DNA from: Acinetobacter sp. ANC 4862
GTDB lineage: Bacteria > Pseudomonadota > Gammaproteobacteria > Pseudomonadales > Moraxellaceae
Direction of reading: 5' to 3'
DNA length: 64,000 nucleotides
NCBI RefSeq assembly: GCF_004336635.1
Contig: NZ_SJXH01000002.1
Span: 117,796 to 181,795, forward strand
Shown here: piece by piece, positions 1 to 9,403 of the stretch
Numbering within the stretch: position 1 is the stretch's first letter
Layout: each line of letters opens with the position of its first letter
Program-made: the position numbers and the translations under genes
The notes under the pieces: model-generated
The model's input: only the letters and a program-made list of their open reading frames with translations
What the model was told of the DNA's origin: nothing
Databases searched by the model: none

Positions 1-506
1 TGTTTATTGGGATTCATTTACCCGGCTATCTGATTGATCATGGTTTTAATGCCACCACCGGTACTATTTTTCTGGCTTTGATTGGTTTATTTAATATTGT
101 CGGTACATATAGTGCAGGCTGGCTCGGTGGAAGATACTCTAAACCTAAATTATTGATGGGCTTATACGGTTTGCGCGGGATTGCAATTATCACCTTTTTG
201 GCACTGCCTTTAAGCACGTGGACAATTTATGGCTTTGGTGTGATTATGGGATTACTCTGGCTCTCTACTGTGCCGCTAACCAACGGTATTGTGGCGAATA
301 TGTTCGGAGTGAAATACCTCTCCATGCTCAGTGGTCTGGTATTTTTTACCCATCAAGTTGGTTCATTTTTTGGCGGATGGCTCGGTGGTGTCAATCACGA
401 CATGACGGGCAACTACAATATGGTTTGGATGTTTTCAATCGTGCTTAGTCTGGTGGGTGTACTGGTGCATTTCTTTGTCAATGAGGAGGCTGTGATTCAT
501 GACTGA
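1..506 (+). CDS. MFS transporter, C-terminal part (5' end outside window)
   Basis: The reading frame is open from the first bases, so the start codon lies upstream of the window. About 168 residues are visible, very hydrophobic, with roughly five to six membrane segments. Gly-rich turns such as GTYSAGWLGGRYSKPK match the conserved loop between helices of the major facilitator superfamily. The pattern with FGVKYLSMLSG and a late GGWLGG loop resembles the oxalate/monocarboxylate-type MFS branch (inference). It should act in the inner membrane; the substrate cannot be told. Its stop overlaps the start of a 44-residue membrane protein by 8 bases, so the two are probably translated together. Confidence 0.85.
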   Translation, partial: FIGIHLPGYLIDHGFNATTGTIFLALIGLFNIVGTYSAGWLGGRYSKPKLLMGLYGLRGIAIITFLALPLSTWTIYGFGVIMGLLWLSTVPLTNGIVANMFGVKYLSMLSGLVFFTHQVGSFFGGWLGGVNHDMTGNYNMVWMFSIVLSLVGVLVHFFVNEEAVIHD

Positions 507-633
507 TTCTCTACGTGGCTTAAAAATCCTGATTGGCCTAGCAGTGGTGGGGTTGCTCAGTCTGGCCATTCTATTGTGGTTCAAAACACCGCAACTGTTT
601 GAATATTTCAATCAGGTATTCTGTCCACATTAA
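499..633 (+). CDS. small single-pass membrane protein (44 aa)
   Basis: This short frame starts at an ATG inside the last codons of the MFS transporter and ends at TAA 631-633. The protein has a short charged N-terminus, one hydrophobic stretch (about residues 10-27, LIGLAVVGLLSLAILLWF) and a short tail ending CPH. The overlap with the upstream gene, the GAGGAGG-like bases (483-489) in front of it and the clean membrane segment argue that it is a real gene coupled to the transporter. Its role is unknown; a small partner subunit of the transporter is possible (inference). Confidence 0.6.
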   Translation: MTDSLRGLKILIGLAVVGLLSLAILLWFKTPQLFEYFNQVFCPH

Positions 634-817
634 TGCTTAAAAATCAGCACTTAAACAGCAAAAAAACTGCTTTCTTTTGCTGTTTATATTAAAAACTTAA
701 TAATCATTTATTTAATTATTTTTCGTTGTTATTTCATAAGTTTAGCAGTTCTTTTGATTTTGCATTTTGGTCATTTTTGATTAGATTTTTTTCACAGCAA
801 AATAATTTGAGAAAAAG

Positions 818-1780
818 ATGACCAGCCTTCCCCAACTATCCCAAGCCATTCATGATGCACCGCGTTGGCATCAGGTAGAACAATTTCAAAACCCAAAAGA
901 AATCAGCATTATTCCCTTACAGGGTGAAGCATTAGGTGCCGTTGTTTCTGGTTTGGATGCCCGCAAAGCCCAAGCCGGCGAAACGATCCACCGGCTGAAA
1001 CAAGCCTTGGCTGAACACCTGATTTTAATTTTCAAAAACCAAAGCCTGGATGATTTACAGTACTTGGCTTTTAGCAGCTATTTTGGCTCTATTTTCCGCC
1101 CAAGTGCAGACAATCCAGTACTTGCAACGCAATCAGATACCGGCACTCCACCCGATGTTGTTCCTGTGTCTAATGCCGTGGGTCAAGGCGATTACACTGG
1201 TCATGGTGAACTTTCACCGCATGCCGATCATCAATGGACGCCACAACCTTCATTTGGTTCATTACTCTATGCCATAGAACTTCCAGAAGATGGTGGTCAA
1301 ACCTCATGGTTCAATACCATTAAGGCTTATGAAGCACTCGATGAGGCAACCAAACAGCATATTGATCAATTACAACTAATCACCTACAACCCCTTTGTTC
1401 GTCGACAACAGGTTCAAAATAATGATAGCAATGGTTATGGCAGCAGTCCTTTATACCGTTTTAAAGATCAACCGATTATTGGGCATGCTTACCCACATCC
1501 TTTGATACGCACGCATCCGGAAAGTGGTCGCAAAGCGCTTTGGCTGAATACACGAAGTGAAGTGGAATTGGTGAATTATGATGATCAGGCTGGGAGTGAA
1601 TTAATCGCTTCATTACGCGAACATCTACTCAAGCCAGAATTTCGTTATGAACATCAATGGCAACAAGGCGACATCGTCTTTTGGGACAATCAAGTCACGC
1701 TACATTCACGCCGCCCTTTCCCTGCCAATCAACGCCGTTTATTGAAACGCATCAGTCTTGCAGGAGGTCGACCTTTCTAA
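818..1780 (+). CDS. TauD/TfdA family Fe(II)/2-oxoglutarate dioxygenase
   Basis: A 320-residue protein of the taurine dioxygenase family. These enzymes use Fe(II), O2 and 2-oxoglutarate to hydroxylate sulfonates or other small acids, releasing succinate and CO2. The iron triad is visible: H135 and D137 in the HADHQW motif and H296 in TLHSRR. An arginine about ten residues later (QRRLLKR) fits the 2-oxoglutarate carboxylate contact. The length is near that of the family (about 280-320). The start ATG follows GAGAAAAAG. The family is clear; the substrate is not. The MFS transporter just upstream could supply it, though there are 184 bases between the small membrane gene and this one. Confidence 0.85.
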   Translation: MTSLPQLSQAIHDAPRWHQVEQFQNPKEISIIPLQGEALGAVVSGLDARKAQAGETIHRLKQALAEHLILIFKNQSLDDLQYLAFSSYFGSIFRPSADNPVLATQSDTGTPPDVVPVSNAVGQGDYTGHGELSPHADHQWTPQPSFGSLLYAIELPEDGGQTSWFNTIKAYEALDEATKQHIDQLQLITYNPFVRRQQVQNNDSNGYGSSPLYRFKDQPIIGHAYPHPLIRTHPESGRKALWLNTRSEVELVNYDDQAGSELIASLREHLLKPEFRYEHQWQQGDIVFWDNQVTLHSRRPFPANQRRLLKRISLAGGRPF

Positions 1781-1905
1781 AGGTTACTTAAATAAAAACA
1801 ATAAAAAAATTATAAAAATGCCCAGTTTTGAACATCCTGAAATAACAATAACCAAGATTCAAGATGTTCAAATTTTTTGTTCTGCACCTTTCACCATTTA
1901 AATTG

Positions 1906-2165
1906 CTCAATTCAATATTCCAGCAAATTTCGCACCCTAACTCTCCGTTGTCTAGTTGCTTGGTTATGCATCCATACCGTAGTTTTGAAACTGTCACCAC
2001 TATTCAGGATGGTGAGTTAGAGCATCACCAGTCCAAAGGTAATCACGGTAAAAATTGGTGAAAATGAAAGGTTCACTGAGGATGGTTCAACTGTGGATGA
2101 ATTTGTTTCCTGCTGAAAAAACAACTAAGCCACATGATCAGAAACTTTCTGAATCCAATATTTAG
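1906..2165 (+). pseudogene. pirin family protein, degraded remnant
   Basis: No intact gene lies between 1781 and 2272, but two frames read as pieces of a pirin (cupin-fold, iron-binding). In one frame, about 1969-2058, HPYRSFETVTTIQDGELEHH can be read, which matches the pirin core motif HPHRGFETVTY...GE.EH. A stop follows at 2059-2061. In another frame, 2064-2162, LRMVQLWMNLFPAEKTTKP matches the following pirin segment (LRGFQLWVNLP..KM.KP). The N-terminal and C-terminal thirds are missing and there is at least one frameshift. This is a decayed gene, not a functional one. Confidence 0.65.
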
Positions 2166-2272
2166 CATAGAAAAAATCAACAATATAGGCAGTGAAAAAC
2201 TCCAAACATGGTTAAGATATAATCGACAGTGTTTATCCAATAATTTCAGGATGATTAGAAAAGAGAGTGATC

Positions 2273-2974
2273 ATGAGTGAAAAAAATGAATCTTATAAAT
2301 GTCTGGTTTGTGGAAAACATTTTCCGCTAAAAAGTCTCATCCCGATGGGTACAGTACGCAAAGCCATTACAGAAGTAATTTCACAGGATTTTCCAGAATG
2401 GTCACCTCAAAGTTATATTTGCCAGGCAGATTTAACCAAGTATCGAATTCAGTATGTTCATTCATTGTTAAAGTCTGAAAAAGGTGAAGTGACTGATCTT
2501 GAGTATGAAGTGATTAACAGCATGCAACAGCATGAACTCATCACAAAAAATGTTGAAACCAAACTCGACCAAAACTGGACTTTTGGTGAAAGACTGGCAG
2601 ATAAAATTGCGTCTTTTGGTGGAAGTTGGGCCTTTCTGATTTGTTTTGGTATTTTTTTAGCCATCTGGATTATTGTGAATACGGTGGTTATGGTCTCACA
2701 TCCTGCTGATCCTTATCCTTTTATCCTGTTAAATTTAATCCTGTCCTGTATAGCGGCTATTCAAGCACCGGTAATCATGATGAGCCAAAATAGACAAGAA
2801 GCAAAAGATAGATTGCGTTCACAAAATGATTATCAAATTAACTTAAAAGCTGAGCTGGAAATTCAACATTTGCATGAAAAATTAGATCATCTGTTAATGC
2901 ATCAGTGGGATCGGCTGGCTGAAATACAAGAAATCCAACTTGAGTTACTCTCTGAAATGAGCAAAAAACATTAA
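2273..2974 (+). CDS. DUF1003 domain-containing membrane protein
   Basis: 233 residues. The N-terminus has CLVCGKHF, a CxxC pair followed by a third Cys near residue 50 (YICQAD), which suggests a small zinc-binding head. Two membrane segments follow (about 125-147 and 157-178). The second carries PFILLNLILS..AAIQAPVIMMSQNRQ, the signature of DUF1003 proteins. The C-terminus is a charged helix, probably a coiled coil in the cytoplasm. A GTG lies two codons upstream, but the ATG at 2273 is better placed after AAAAGAGAG. Function is unknown for the family. Confidence 0.85.
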   Translation: MSEKNESYKCLVCGKHFPLKSLIPMGTVRKAITEVISQDFPEWSPQSYICQADLTKYRIQYVHSLLKSEKGEVTDLEYEVINSMQQHELITKNVETKLDQNWTFGERLADKIASFGGSWAFLICFGIFLAIWIIVNTVVMVSHPADPYPFILLNLILSCIAAIQAPVIMMSQNRQEAKDRLRSQNDYQINLKAELEIQHLHEKLDHLLMHQWDRLAEIQEIQLELLSEMSKKH

Positions 2975-3143
2975 AAAAATCTATGAATATTGTCATTCAA
3001 CAACCCTGAAAATGGGAATGAGTTAATTTCCCAAATGCTGATCGCAAAAAAATACAGTCCGCAGATTTGATGAAATCCCCTGATGAACTCTACTTCACAG
3101 TGCTCATTTTATAATTGTCAAAATTTCGCTTTATGCGCTGCAT

Positions 3144-3176
3144 AAAAAACCCGCAAGCCTTCACTTACGGGTTTTT
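3144..3176 (-). terminator. rho-independent terminator after sthA
   Basis: An inverted repeat (AACCCG..AAG / CTT.CGGGTT, one mismatch, loop of 6) is flanked by A-runs and T-runs, so on the minus strand it ends in a U tract 24 bases past the sthA stop. It may also stop transcription coming from the DUF1003 gene. Confidence 0.75.
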
Positions 3177-3199
3177 CAATCTAAGACTTTAAATCAGAC

Positions 3200-4612
3200 T
3201 TAGAATAAACGGTTCATACCGTTCAATGTTGCCACACGGTACGCTTCCGCCATCGTCGGATAGTTAAACGTAGTTTCAACAAAATATTTAATCGTGTTGT
3301 TACCACTATTCATCACCGCTTGACCAATGTGAATAATTTCTGAAGCATTGTTACCAAAACAATGGACACCCAAAATTTCCAGCGTGTCACGATGGAATAG
3401 AATCTTCAACTCACCGACAGTGTCACCAGTAATCTGCGCACGTGCCAAGTGACGGAAAGACGCTTGCCCTACTTCGTAAGGAATCTTTTCTTCAGTCAAT
3501 TGCTGTTCAGTCTTACCAATCGAAGAAATTTCCGGAATGGTATAAATACCTGTCGGAATATCCGTTACTGGTGCAACATGTTCACCGCTCATGTTTGAAC
3601 CTGCGCAACGACCTTGGTCATAAGCAGCAGAAGCAAGCGATGGCCAGCCAATCACGTCACCGGCAGCGTAGATATTTTCCACTTCAGTCTGGTACTGATC
3701 ATTTACGGTTAACTGACCACGGCTGTTGGGTTGAATACCCACATTTTCCAGGCCTAAACCATCAGTATTACCTGAACGGCCGTTACACCACAAAATGGCG
3801 TCAGCTTTAATTTTCTTACCACTTTGTAAATACATCACCACATGATCATCAAATGTTTCAAGATGATCCAGTTGTTCGTTATGACGAATCAATACACCCT
3901 GTTCACGCAAACGGTAAGACAAGGCATCAGAAATTTCATCATCCAAGTAACTCAACAATTTGTGCTGTGTATTAATCAAATCAACTTTATGGTCCAGACC
4001 AATGAAGATCGACGCATATTCACAACCAATAACACCGGCACCGTAAATGATGATTTTCTGGATTGAAAAATCCAGATCCAAAATTTTATCTGAATCAAAT
4101 ACACGTGGATGATTAAAATCAAGCGCCGCTGGACGGTATGGACGCGAACCTGTCGCAATCACCAATTGCTGGAAAACAATGGTTTCTTTAATCCCGTCAT
4201 CACTGAAAATCAGTGCGGTATTTTGATCTTGGATGTATGCACGACCATGATAAATATCAATTTTATTACGATCATAAAAACGCGAGTGTGTTTCAACCTG
4301 TTGCTGAATCACTTTATGTGCATTACGCAATACTTGTTTCATGGTGAACTGTTTCCAGTCGCCCACTTTCTGGAACATTGGGTCACGTTGGTAACGTAAA
4401 ATGCTCGATACCGTTTGACGCAATGCTTTACTTGGAATAGTTCCTACATGAGTACAGTTACCACCTAACTGCTCACGAATATCAACAATTGCAACACGCT
4501 TGCCTGATTTAGCAAGTTTCATTGCTGCGCCTTCACCAGCTGGGCCTGAACCGAGAACTACCGCGTCGTATTTAACGAAAGTTCCACTAACGACCTCTTT
4601 TTTACGTGGCAT
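3200..4612 (-). CDS. sthA: Si-specific (soluble) NAD(P)+ transhydrogenase
   Basis: 470 residues, the usual size. This FAD flavoprotein transfers hydride between NADPH and NAD+ in the cytoplasm and helps drain excess NADPH. The N-terminal FAD motif GSGPAGEG is at 21-28. The segment [13 protein letters not shown] near 50-62 is the family hallmark: only the first Cys (C53) of the usual redox disulfide pair is kept, the second being Thr. This separates SthA from lipoamide dehydrogenase and glutathione reductase. The second dinucleotide-binding motif is [13 protein letters not shown], and the C-terminal dimerization domain is present. The start ATG has a good AAGGAG upstream. It is divergent from lipA. 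Confidence 0.95.
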   Translation of the reverse strand: MPRKKEVVSGTFVKYDAVVLGSGPAGEGAAMKLAKSGKRVAIVDIREQLGGNCTHVGTIPSKALRQTVSSILRYQRDPMFQKVGDWKQFTMKQVLRNAHKVIQQQVETHSRFYDRNKIDIYHGRAYIQDQNTALIFSDDGIKETIVFQQLVIATGSRPYRPAALDFNHPRVFDSDKILDLDFSIQKIIIYGAGVIGCEYASIFIGLDHKVDLINTQHKLLSYLDDEISDALSYRLREQGVLIRHNEQLDHLETFDDHVVMYLQSGKKIKADAILWCNGRSGNTDGLGLENVGIQPNSRGQLTVNDQYQTEVENIYAAGDVIGWPSLASAAYDQGRCAGSNMSGEHVAPVTDIPTGIYTIPEISSIGKTEQQLTEEKIPYEVGQASFRHLARAQITGDTVGELKILFHRDTLEILGVHCFGNNASEIIHIGQAVMNSGNNTIKYFVETTFNYPTMAEAYRVATLNGMNRLF

Positions 4613-4741
4613 TCAACGCTCCTTTAATCAAAATCTATCTTTAATCAATCTGAGTTATATTATGACGTAATTCCCATGCATTTGGTGTATTTAGCTGACA
4701 TATATTGAGTGATAACCACATTTTTTAAATGAATATCGTTT

Positions 4742-4772
4742 TTGCCCTATTTGAGCCTAAGTTCGCTATAAT
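4742..4772 (+). promoter_or_regulatory. likely sigma-70 promoter of lipA
   Basis: A perfect -10 hexamer TATAAT is at 4767-4772, with a fair -35 candidate TTGCCC at 4742-4747 (19-base spacer). It lies 56 bases before the lipA ATG at 4828. It also shows that the upstream in-frame ATG at 4729 is not the start, because it would precede the promoter. Confidence 0.6.
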
Positions 4773-4827
4773 ACACAGGCTATTATGTCTCGCATCTCCC
4801 CCGTCAAAAACAGTGGAAAAGTTGAAT

Positions 4828-5841
4828 ATGTCTGAAAACCGTAAACCAGAACAGGGTGTCAAACTTCGTGGCGCAGAGAAGGTCGCTCGTATTCCTGTAA
4901 AAGTTGTACCTACGGTTGAAACGCCACGCAAACCGGATTGGATTCGCGTCAAAATGGCGGCTCCTGATGAAGTTCAACGGATTAAAACAACGTTACGCGC
5001 ACAAAAATTACATACGGTTTGTGAAGAAGCGGCTTGCCCTAACCTGCCGGAATGTTTTGGTGGCGGTACTGCAACCTTTATGATTATGGGTGATATCTGT
5101 ACCCGTCGCTGCCCGTTCTGTGACGTTGCACATGGTCGTCCAAATGCACTTGATCCGGATGAACCCCGTCATATGGCAGAAACCATTGCTAACTTAGGTT
5201 TAAAATATGCGGTGATCACCTCTGTTGACCGTGACGACCTTCGAGATGGTGGTGCTCAACACTTTGTAGACTGCATTAAAGAAGCACGTGAATTAAGCCC
5301 AAAAACCTTACTTGAAATTCTAGTTCCAGATTTCCGTGGTCGTATGGACGTGGCTTTACGCATTATGACGGAATGCCCGCCAGACGTATTCAACCACAAC
5401 ATTGAAACTGTGCCACGTTTGTATAAAGCGATGCGTCCAGGTTCTGACTATCAGCATTCATTAGACCTGCTTAAAATGTTTAAAGAATATTGCCCTGACG
5501 TTCCAACCAAGTGTGGATTGATGGTGGGTTTGGGTGAAACTGAAGAAGAAGTGCTGGCACTGCTTGATGATCTTCGCGCGCATGATGTGGATTACATCAC
5601 CATCGGTCAGTATTTACAGCCTTCCAAGCAGCATGCACCGATTGACCGCTTCGTAACACCGGAAGAATTTGAACGCTATACAGCGCATGGTCAAAAGCTC
5701 GGTTTCAAAAATATTTGGGCAGCCCCTATGGTTCGTTCAAGCTACTTTGCCGACCGTCAATACTATGGCGAACCGGTTCCGGCTGTACGTCGTAAAGTTG
5801 ATCCTGCCAAAAAAATTGCCGTACAAACCATTGAAGCTTAA
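4828..5841 (+). CDS. lipA: lipoyl synthase
   Basis: 337 residues. This radical SAM enzyme inserts two sulfur atoms into octanoyl groups on lipoyl domains of pyruvate dehydrogenase and related complexes. The auxiliary Fe-S cluster cysteines are C65, C70, C76 ([12 protein letters not shown]) and the radical SAM cysteines are C91, C95, C98 (CTRRCPFC). The C-terminal RSSY motif that supplies the unusual serine ligand is present. I chose the ATG at 4828 ([10 protein letters not shown]) because it follows GTGGAAAAG and the upstream candidate lies before the promoter. lipB is not adjacent. Confidence 0.96.
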   Translation: MSENRKPEQGVKLRGAEKVARIPVKVVPTVETPRKPDWIRVKMAAPDEVQRIKTTLRAQKLHTVCEEAACPNLPECFGGGTATFMIMGDICTRRCPFCDVAHGRPNALDPDEPRHMAETIANLGLKYAVITSVDRDDLRDGGAQHFVDCIKEARELSPKTLLEILVPDFRGRMDVALRIMTECPPDVFNHNIETVPRLYKAMRPGSDYQHSLDLLKMFKEYCPDVPTKCGLMVGLGETEEEVLALLDDLRAHDVDYITIGQYLQPSKQHAPIDRFVTPEEFERYTAHGQKLGFKNIWAAPMVRSSYFADRQYYGEPVPAVRRKVDPAKKIAVQTIEA

Positions 5842-5874
5842 TTCAGTCTAAATAAAAATCAGCCTGATTTAATC

Positions 5875-5914
5875 ATGCCAATCTAATCCATTTAGGTTGG
5901 CATTTTTGTTTTAA
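5875..5914 (+). terminator. terminator after lipA
   Basis: ATGCCAATCT pairs with AGGTTGGCAT (one G-U), followed by TTTTTGTTTT. It lies 33 bases past the lipA stop. Confidence 0.75.
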
Positions 5915-5935
5915 AATTTAAAAATAATAAGATAT

Positions 5936-5967
5936 AAAAAATCCCCTATTCAAATAGAGGATTTTTA
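5936..5967 (-). terminator. terminator after miaE
   Basis: An A-rich arm, a stem of AATCC.CTAT / ATAGAGGATT type and a T-run form a near-symmetric hairpin 27 bases past the miaE stop. It works best on the minus strand and may act in both directions. Confidence 0.65.
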
Positions 5968-5993
5968 AAGAATTATAGATCAAAAACTATAGA

Positions 5994-6647
5994 TTAAGCA
6001 GCTTTACTCGGTACACCACTATGAAAGCGGAATAAATCATCTGGAATTAAAATCAGGTTTTTTTCAACTTCACGAAAGTGTGCAATACGCTGCTGAATAT
6101 CTTCTTTAGGATTTTTTAACTTGGAGTTTTGAGCGACATCTAGTGCTAATGCCAAGTAATCCTCAAAGTGACGAGATTCAGACTTGAGAAGATAGCGGTA
6201 GTATCTACCCAAGTCTTCATCTACAAGCGGTGCGAGCGCATAAAAACGCTCACATGAACGTGCTTCAACAAAAGCACCAATGACCATAATGTCGATTAAA
6301 GCTTCAGGCTCATACGTCCGTACTTCTTTACGCAATCCACCTGCATAACGACCCGCACTAATCGATTGCCATTCCTGCCCACGTTTGGTCATTAGTTCAA
6401 GCACTTGTTCATAGTGCAACATTTCTTCACGCACCAACTGTGCCAGCTTAACCTGTAAATCGGTAAAGAAGGTATAGCGAAACATCAGGTTCATGGCCGT
6501 ACCTGCTGCTTTTTTTTCACAATTGGCATGATCTTGCATGAGTAACTCGAGGTTATTCATGGCTTCATCTAACCATGCTTTTGGCGTTTCACATCCCAAA
6601 AAGCCCAAAACGGGCTTCATAAGATCATCATAATTTATTAACGACAT
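5994..6647 (-). CDS. miaE: tRNA-(ms2io6A)-hydroxylase
   Basis: 217 residues. A non-heme diiron monooxygenase that hydroxylates the isopentenyl side chain of ms2i6A at position 37 of tRNAs reading UNN codons. The protein is a ferritin-like helical bundle. Metal ligands are suggested by E44 (CEKKA), the ExxH at 75-78 (EEMLH) and a later SESRHFEDY segment. It is 12 bases downstream of pdxJ and transcribed the same way. Homologues are mostly limited to gamma-proteobacteria that make the ms2io6A base. Confidence 0.92.
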   Translation of the reverse strand: MSLINYDDLMKPVLGFLGCETPKAWLDEAMNNLELLMQDHANCEKKAAGTAMNLMFRYTFFTDLQVKLAQLVREEMLHYEQVLELMTKRGQEWQSISAGRYAGGLRKEVRTYEPEALIDIMVIGAFVEARSCERFYALAPLVDEDLGRYYRYLLKSESRHFEDYLALALDVAQNSKLKNPKEDIQQRIAHFREVEKNLILIPDDLFRFHSGVPSKAA

Positions 6648-6659
6648 AATTCTAAAAAC

Positions 6660-7385
6660 TTATCTTGCTGATTTAATGACAGCTTTCATTTGTTGAACGG
6701 CTTGAGCCAAACCCACAAACACAGCATCGGCAATAATGGAATGACCAATATTAAGTTCATGAATTTGTGGAATTTGAGCAATTGGCGTGACATTTTCAAG
6801 GTTTAAACCATGTCCTGCATTCACCAACAAACCTTTAGAAGCTGCATATTCTACCCCTTGAACAATACGCTCAAGTTCATGTTGTTGTGCTTCTACTGTT
6901 TTTGCATCTGCATAAGCACCGGTATGAATTTCAATGGTCGGCGCACCACAAGCAATTGCGGCATCAATTTGTGCAATATCGGCATCAATAAACAAAGACA
7001 CTTCACAACCAATCGCAGTTAAGGCTTGGGTGGCTGCTTTAACATCTTCAAAATGCCCTAAAACATCCAGACCACCTTCAGTGGTTACTTCCTGACGTTT
7101 TTCTGGAACAAAGCAAACATGATGCGGCTTGATTTCTTTGGCAAATTCAACCATTTCAGCAGTCACAGCCATTTCCAGGTTCATATGCGTTTTCAATAAC
7201 GGACGCATACGACGTACATCATCATCCTGAATATGGCGACGGTCTTCACGTAAATGCAGGGTTATCCCTTCTGCACCGGCTTGTTCACAAATCAATGCAG
7301 CCTTGACTGGATCTGGATAAGTGGTTCCGCGCGCCTGTCGCAATGTCGCCACATGGTCAATATTTACACCAAGCAATGCAGCCAT
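6660..7385 (-). CDS. pdxJ: pyridoxine 5'-phosphate synthase
   Basis: 241 residues, a TIM-barrel enzyme. It condenses 1-deoxyxylulose 5-phosphate with 3-amino-2-oxopropyl phosphate to make pyridoxine 5'-phosphate, the last ring-forming step of vitamin B6 synthesis. The N-terminal [16 protein letters not shown] and the following [14 protein letters not shown] are the family's active-site and phosphate-binding segments. NAGHGLN near residue 192 is the late phosphate-binding loop. It sits between recO and miaE on the same strand, as in many gamma-proteobacteria where recO-pdxJ is an operon. Confidence 0.96.
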   Translation of the reverse strand: MAALLGVNIDHVATLRQARGTTYPDPVKAALICEQAGAEGITLHLREDRRHIQDDDVRRMRPLLKTHMNLEMAVTAEMVEFAKEIKPHHVCFVPEKRQEVTTEGGLDVLGHFEDVKAATQALTAIGCEVSLFIDADIAQIDAAIACGAPTIEIHTGAYADAKTVEAQQHELERIVQGVEYAASKGLLVNAGHGLNLENVTPIAQIPQIHELNIGHSIIADAVFVGLAQAVQQMKAVIKSAR

Positions 7386-7411
7386 AACAATTTCCTAACC
7401 ATGATTAAAAA

Positions 7412-8128
7412 TTAAGATTGAGATTTAGATTGAGTATTTTGAACCCACAATTGACGGCTTTTCAGCGGTCGGTCTCCCAAAAGAGAGGTGATCATCTGCC
7501 GATACAGTTGAGCCAACAATTGTAACTGCTCCGGGTTAAAATCCCTACCCTTTTCATAATCACGCATCGACAGAATGTGCTGTCCCGATAAAGTTGAGCG
7601 TGACTGTTGTGTGGTGGGAATAAAACCTTCATTGAGCTGAAATTGATAATTTTGAGTTGCCTGAATCTCATGCTGCTGAGCATCAGTACTAAAGTCGAGT
7701 GCATAGCCCAATTCTTCTAATAAGGCATGTTCAAACTGGCGTAAAATTTGCCGTAAAAAAAGATGAGGATTTTCGTGCTGTGCCAATTGTTGCAGTTGTT
7801 GTAAGGTCTGATGATATTGCACAAAGGTTTGTGGCATTTCGGCTTCAACTGGACACAAACGAAGAATAAGTTCATTTAAATAAAAGCCAGAAAAGAAGGC
7901 ATCGCCAAAGAAAAAAACTGGCTGATTGACAATTTCTAGTTTAGTAAAATTTTTAAGATCCGATTTTCCTGAAGCTTGTAAGCAAATCGGTTGGTATTGC
8001 GGAGGTGGCGTTTGTCTTAAGATTCCATCAACACGACCATGCTCCTGCGTAAACAAATGCACGATATGACTGCGCTCACGGTATTTACGATGATGGATTA
8101 AATAGCCATGCAATATTTCATTTCGCAT
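7412..8128 (-). CDS. recO: DNA repair protein RecO
   Basis: 238 residues. RecO loads RecA at single-strand gaps with RecR by displacing SSB (RecFOR pathway). The N-terminal OB-fold with YRERSHIVHLFTQEHGRVDGILR is typical, followed by the helical domain with EEFGYALDF-like text (LLEELGYALDF near 135-145). The zinc-ribbon cysteines found in many RecO proteins are absent, as is usual for gamma-proteobacterial RecO. It is in the era-recO-pdxJ order. Confidence 0.93.
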   Translation of the reverse strand: MRNEILHGYLIHHRKYRERSHIVHLFTQEHGRVDGILRQTPPPQYQPICLQASGKSDLKNFTKLEIVNQPVFFFGDAFFSGFYLNELILRLCPVEAEMPQTFVQYHQTLQQLQQLAQHENPHLFLRQILRQFEHALLEELGYALDFSTDAQQHEIQATQNYQFQLNEGFIPTTQQSRSTLSGQHILSMRDYEKGRDFNPEQLQLLAQLYRQMITSLLGDRPLKSRQLWVQNTQSKSQS

Positions 8129-8140
8129 GAATAACTAAAT

Positions 8141-8332
8141 CTAGTCTTTTTTCTTATTAGAATCTTTTTCTTCATCATCCCCATCAGGAATGACCGCACC
8201 TACGACGGCAGCAGTTCCTTTAACTACGCCCTTCGTGGTTTTATAAGCCACTTTTACAGGGACAGTGACAAGTTTATGAATACAGCCTTGCAGAAATAAA
8301 ACACATGCTACAACTGCCAATACTTTGATCAT
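8141..8332 (-). CDS. small lipoprotein (NF038104-like)
   Basis: 63 residues from the ATG at 8332; a GTG one codon upstream is less well spaced from TAGGGA. The signal peptide ends in a lipobox LQGC (Cys near 17), so the mature protein is lipid-anchored. The rest is a short Lys/Val-rich stretch ending in an acidic-then-basic tail (DGDDEEKDSNKKKD). It lies between recO and era, 12 bases from recO. Small lipoproteins of this kind are common in Acinetobacter; the function is unknown. Confidence 0.75.
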   Translation of the reverse strand: MIKVLAVVACVLFLQGCIHKLVTVPVKVAYKTTKGVVKGTAAVVGAVIPDGDDEEKDSNKKKD

Positions 8333-8369
8333 CACTATTCCCTACAAAAGAGTTGCTTATCAAAACTGT

Positions 8370-9398
8370 TTAGATATCGCTATAACCTAAACTTTTCAAT
8401 GCGCGTTCGTCATCAGACCAACCACCTTTCACTTTAACCCAAAGTGTCAGCATGATCTTTTGTTCAAACATTTTTTCCATATCAGCACGCGCATCCATAC
8501 CAATTTTTTTCAGTTTGGCACCTTTTTCACCAATCACAATGGCCTTTTGACCTTGGCGATCAACAAAAATCGTCGCATCGATATAGGTACATGCTGGTTT
8601 TGGACGGCCCGTTTTTTCATGAACAGTCGCTTCTTCAGTCTTGAATGACTCAATCTGTACTGTTAAATCATACGGCAGTTCCTCACCTAACTGACGCATG
8701 ATCTTTTCACGAATCACTTCAGATGCAAGGAAGCGCTCTGAACGATCAGTAATTTGATCCAATGCATACAAAGGTGGCTGAAACGGTAAATAGTTTTCAA
8801 TCGTGTCACGCAAATGATCAAGATTTGAGGCACGCAAAGCTGAAACAGGAACAATTTCTGCGAAATTCATCAACTTCGCTCGCTCTTGAATCAATGGTAA
8901 GGCACTGTTTTTATTTTCAAAAGTGTCAATTTTATTGATCACTAGAATAACGGGCATTTCTGCATTTTTAAGTTTTTCTAAAACCAGTTCATCGTTTTGA
9001 GTCCACTTTTGAGCATCGACAACAAATAGCACCAAGTTCACATCACGTAGTGCAGAAGATGCCGCACGGTTCATCATTTTATTGATGGCACGGACTTCTT
9101 TTTTGTGCATCCCTGGCGTGTCCACAAAGACTGCCTGAGACTTTTCACGTGTATCAATACCGACAATCTTGTGACGGGTCGTTTGCGGCTTACGTGAAGT
9201 AATAGAAAGTTTTTGACCTAAAATATGGTTCATTAACGTAGATTTACCCACGTTTGGACGTCCCACAATGGCTACAAATCCACTTTTAAAATCTGCAGGA
9301 ATAGTTGTGCCTTGTGAACTGAAAAAATCATTAATCAGGTCGTTGCCGTTGCTTTGCGGCTCGTGATCAGCATCGATGTGATCAGAATGTGTAGTCAT
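8370..9398 (-). CDS. era: GTPase Era
   Basis: 342 residues, longer than the usual 300 because of a roughly 40-residue N-terminal extension. Era binds GTP and the 3' end of 16S rRNA and helps 30S subunit maturation. The P-loop is GRPNVGKST, followed by DTPG (G3) and NKID (G4). A C-terminal KH domain is shown by GEKGAKLKKIG. It follows rnc by 5 bases, the classical lepB-rnc-era arrangement that links membrane export, rRNA processing and ribosome assembly. Confidence 0.95.
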   Translation of the reverse strand: MTTHSDHIDADHEPQSNGNDLINDFFSSQGTTIPADFKSGFVAIVGRPNVGKSTLMNHILGQKLSITSRKPQTTRHKIVGIDTREKSQAVFVDTPGMHKKEVRAINKMMNRAASSALRDVNLVLFVVDAQKWTQNDELVLEKLKNAEMPVILVINKIDTFENKNSALPLIQERAKLMNFAEIVPVSALRASNLDHLRDTIENYLPFQPPLYALDQITDRSERFLASEVIREKIMRQLGEELPYDLTVQIESFKTEEATVHEKTGRPKPACTYIDATIFVDRQGQKAIVIGEKGAKLKKIGMDARADMEKMFEQKIMLTLWVKVKGGWSDDERALKSLGYSDI

Positions 9399-9403
9399 GC
9401 AGA

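Noticed and set aside
1788..2000. 70-codon minus-strand frame
   Set aside because: Shadow of the pirin remnant on the other strand; no ribosome site or protein-like composition.
4729..4827. In-frame upstream start for lipA
   Set aside because: It lies upstream of the TATAAT promoter and gives an N-terminus unlike lipoyl synthases.
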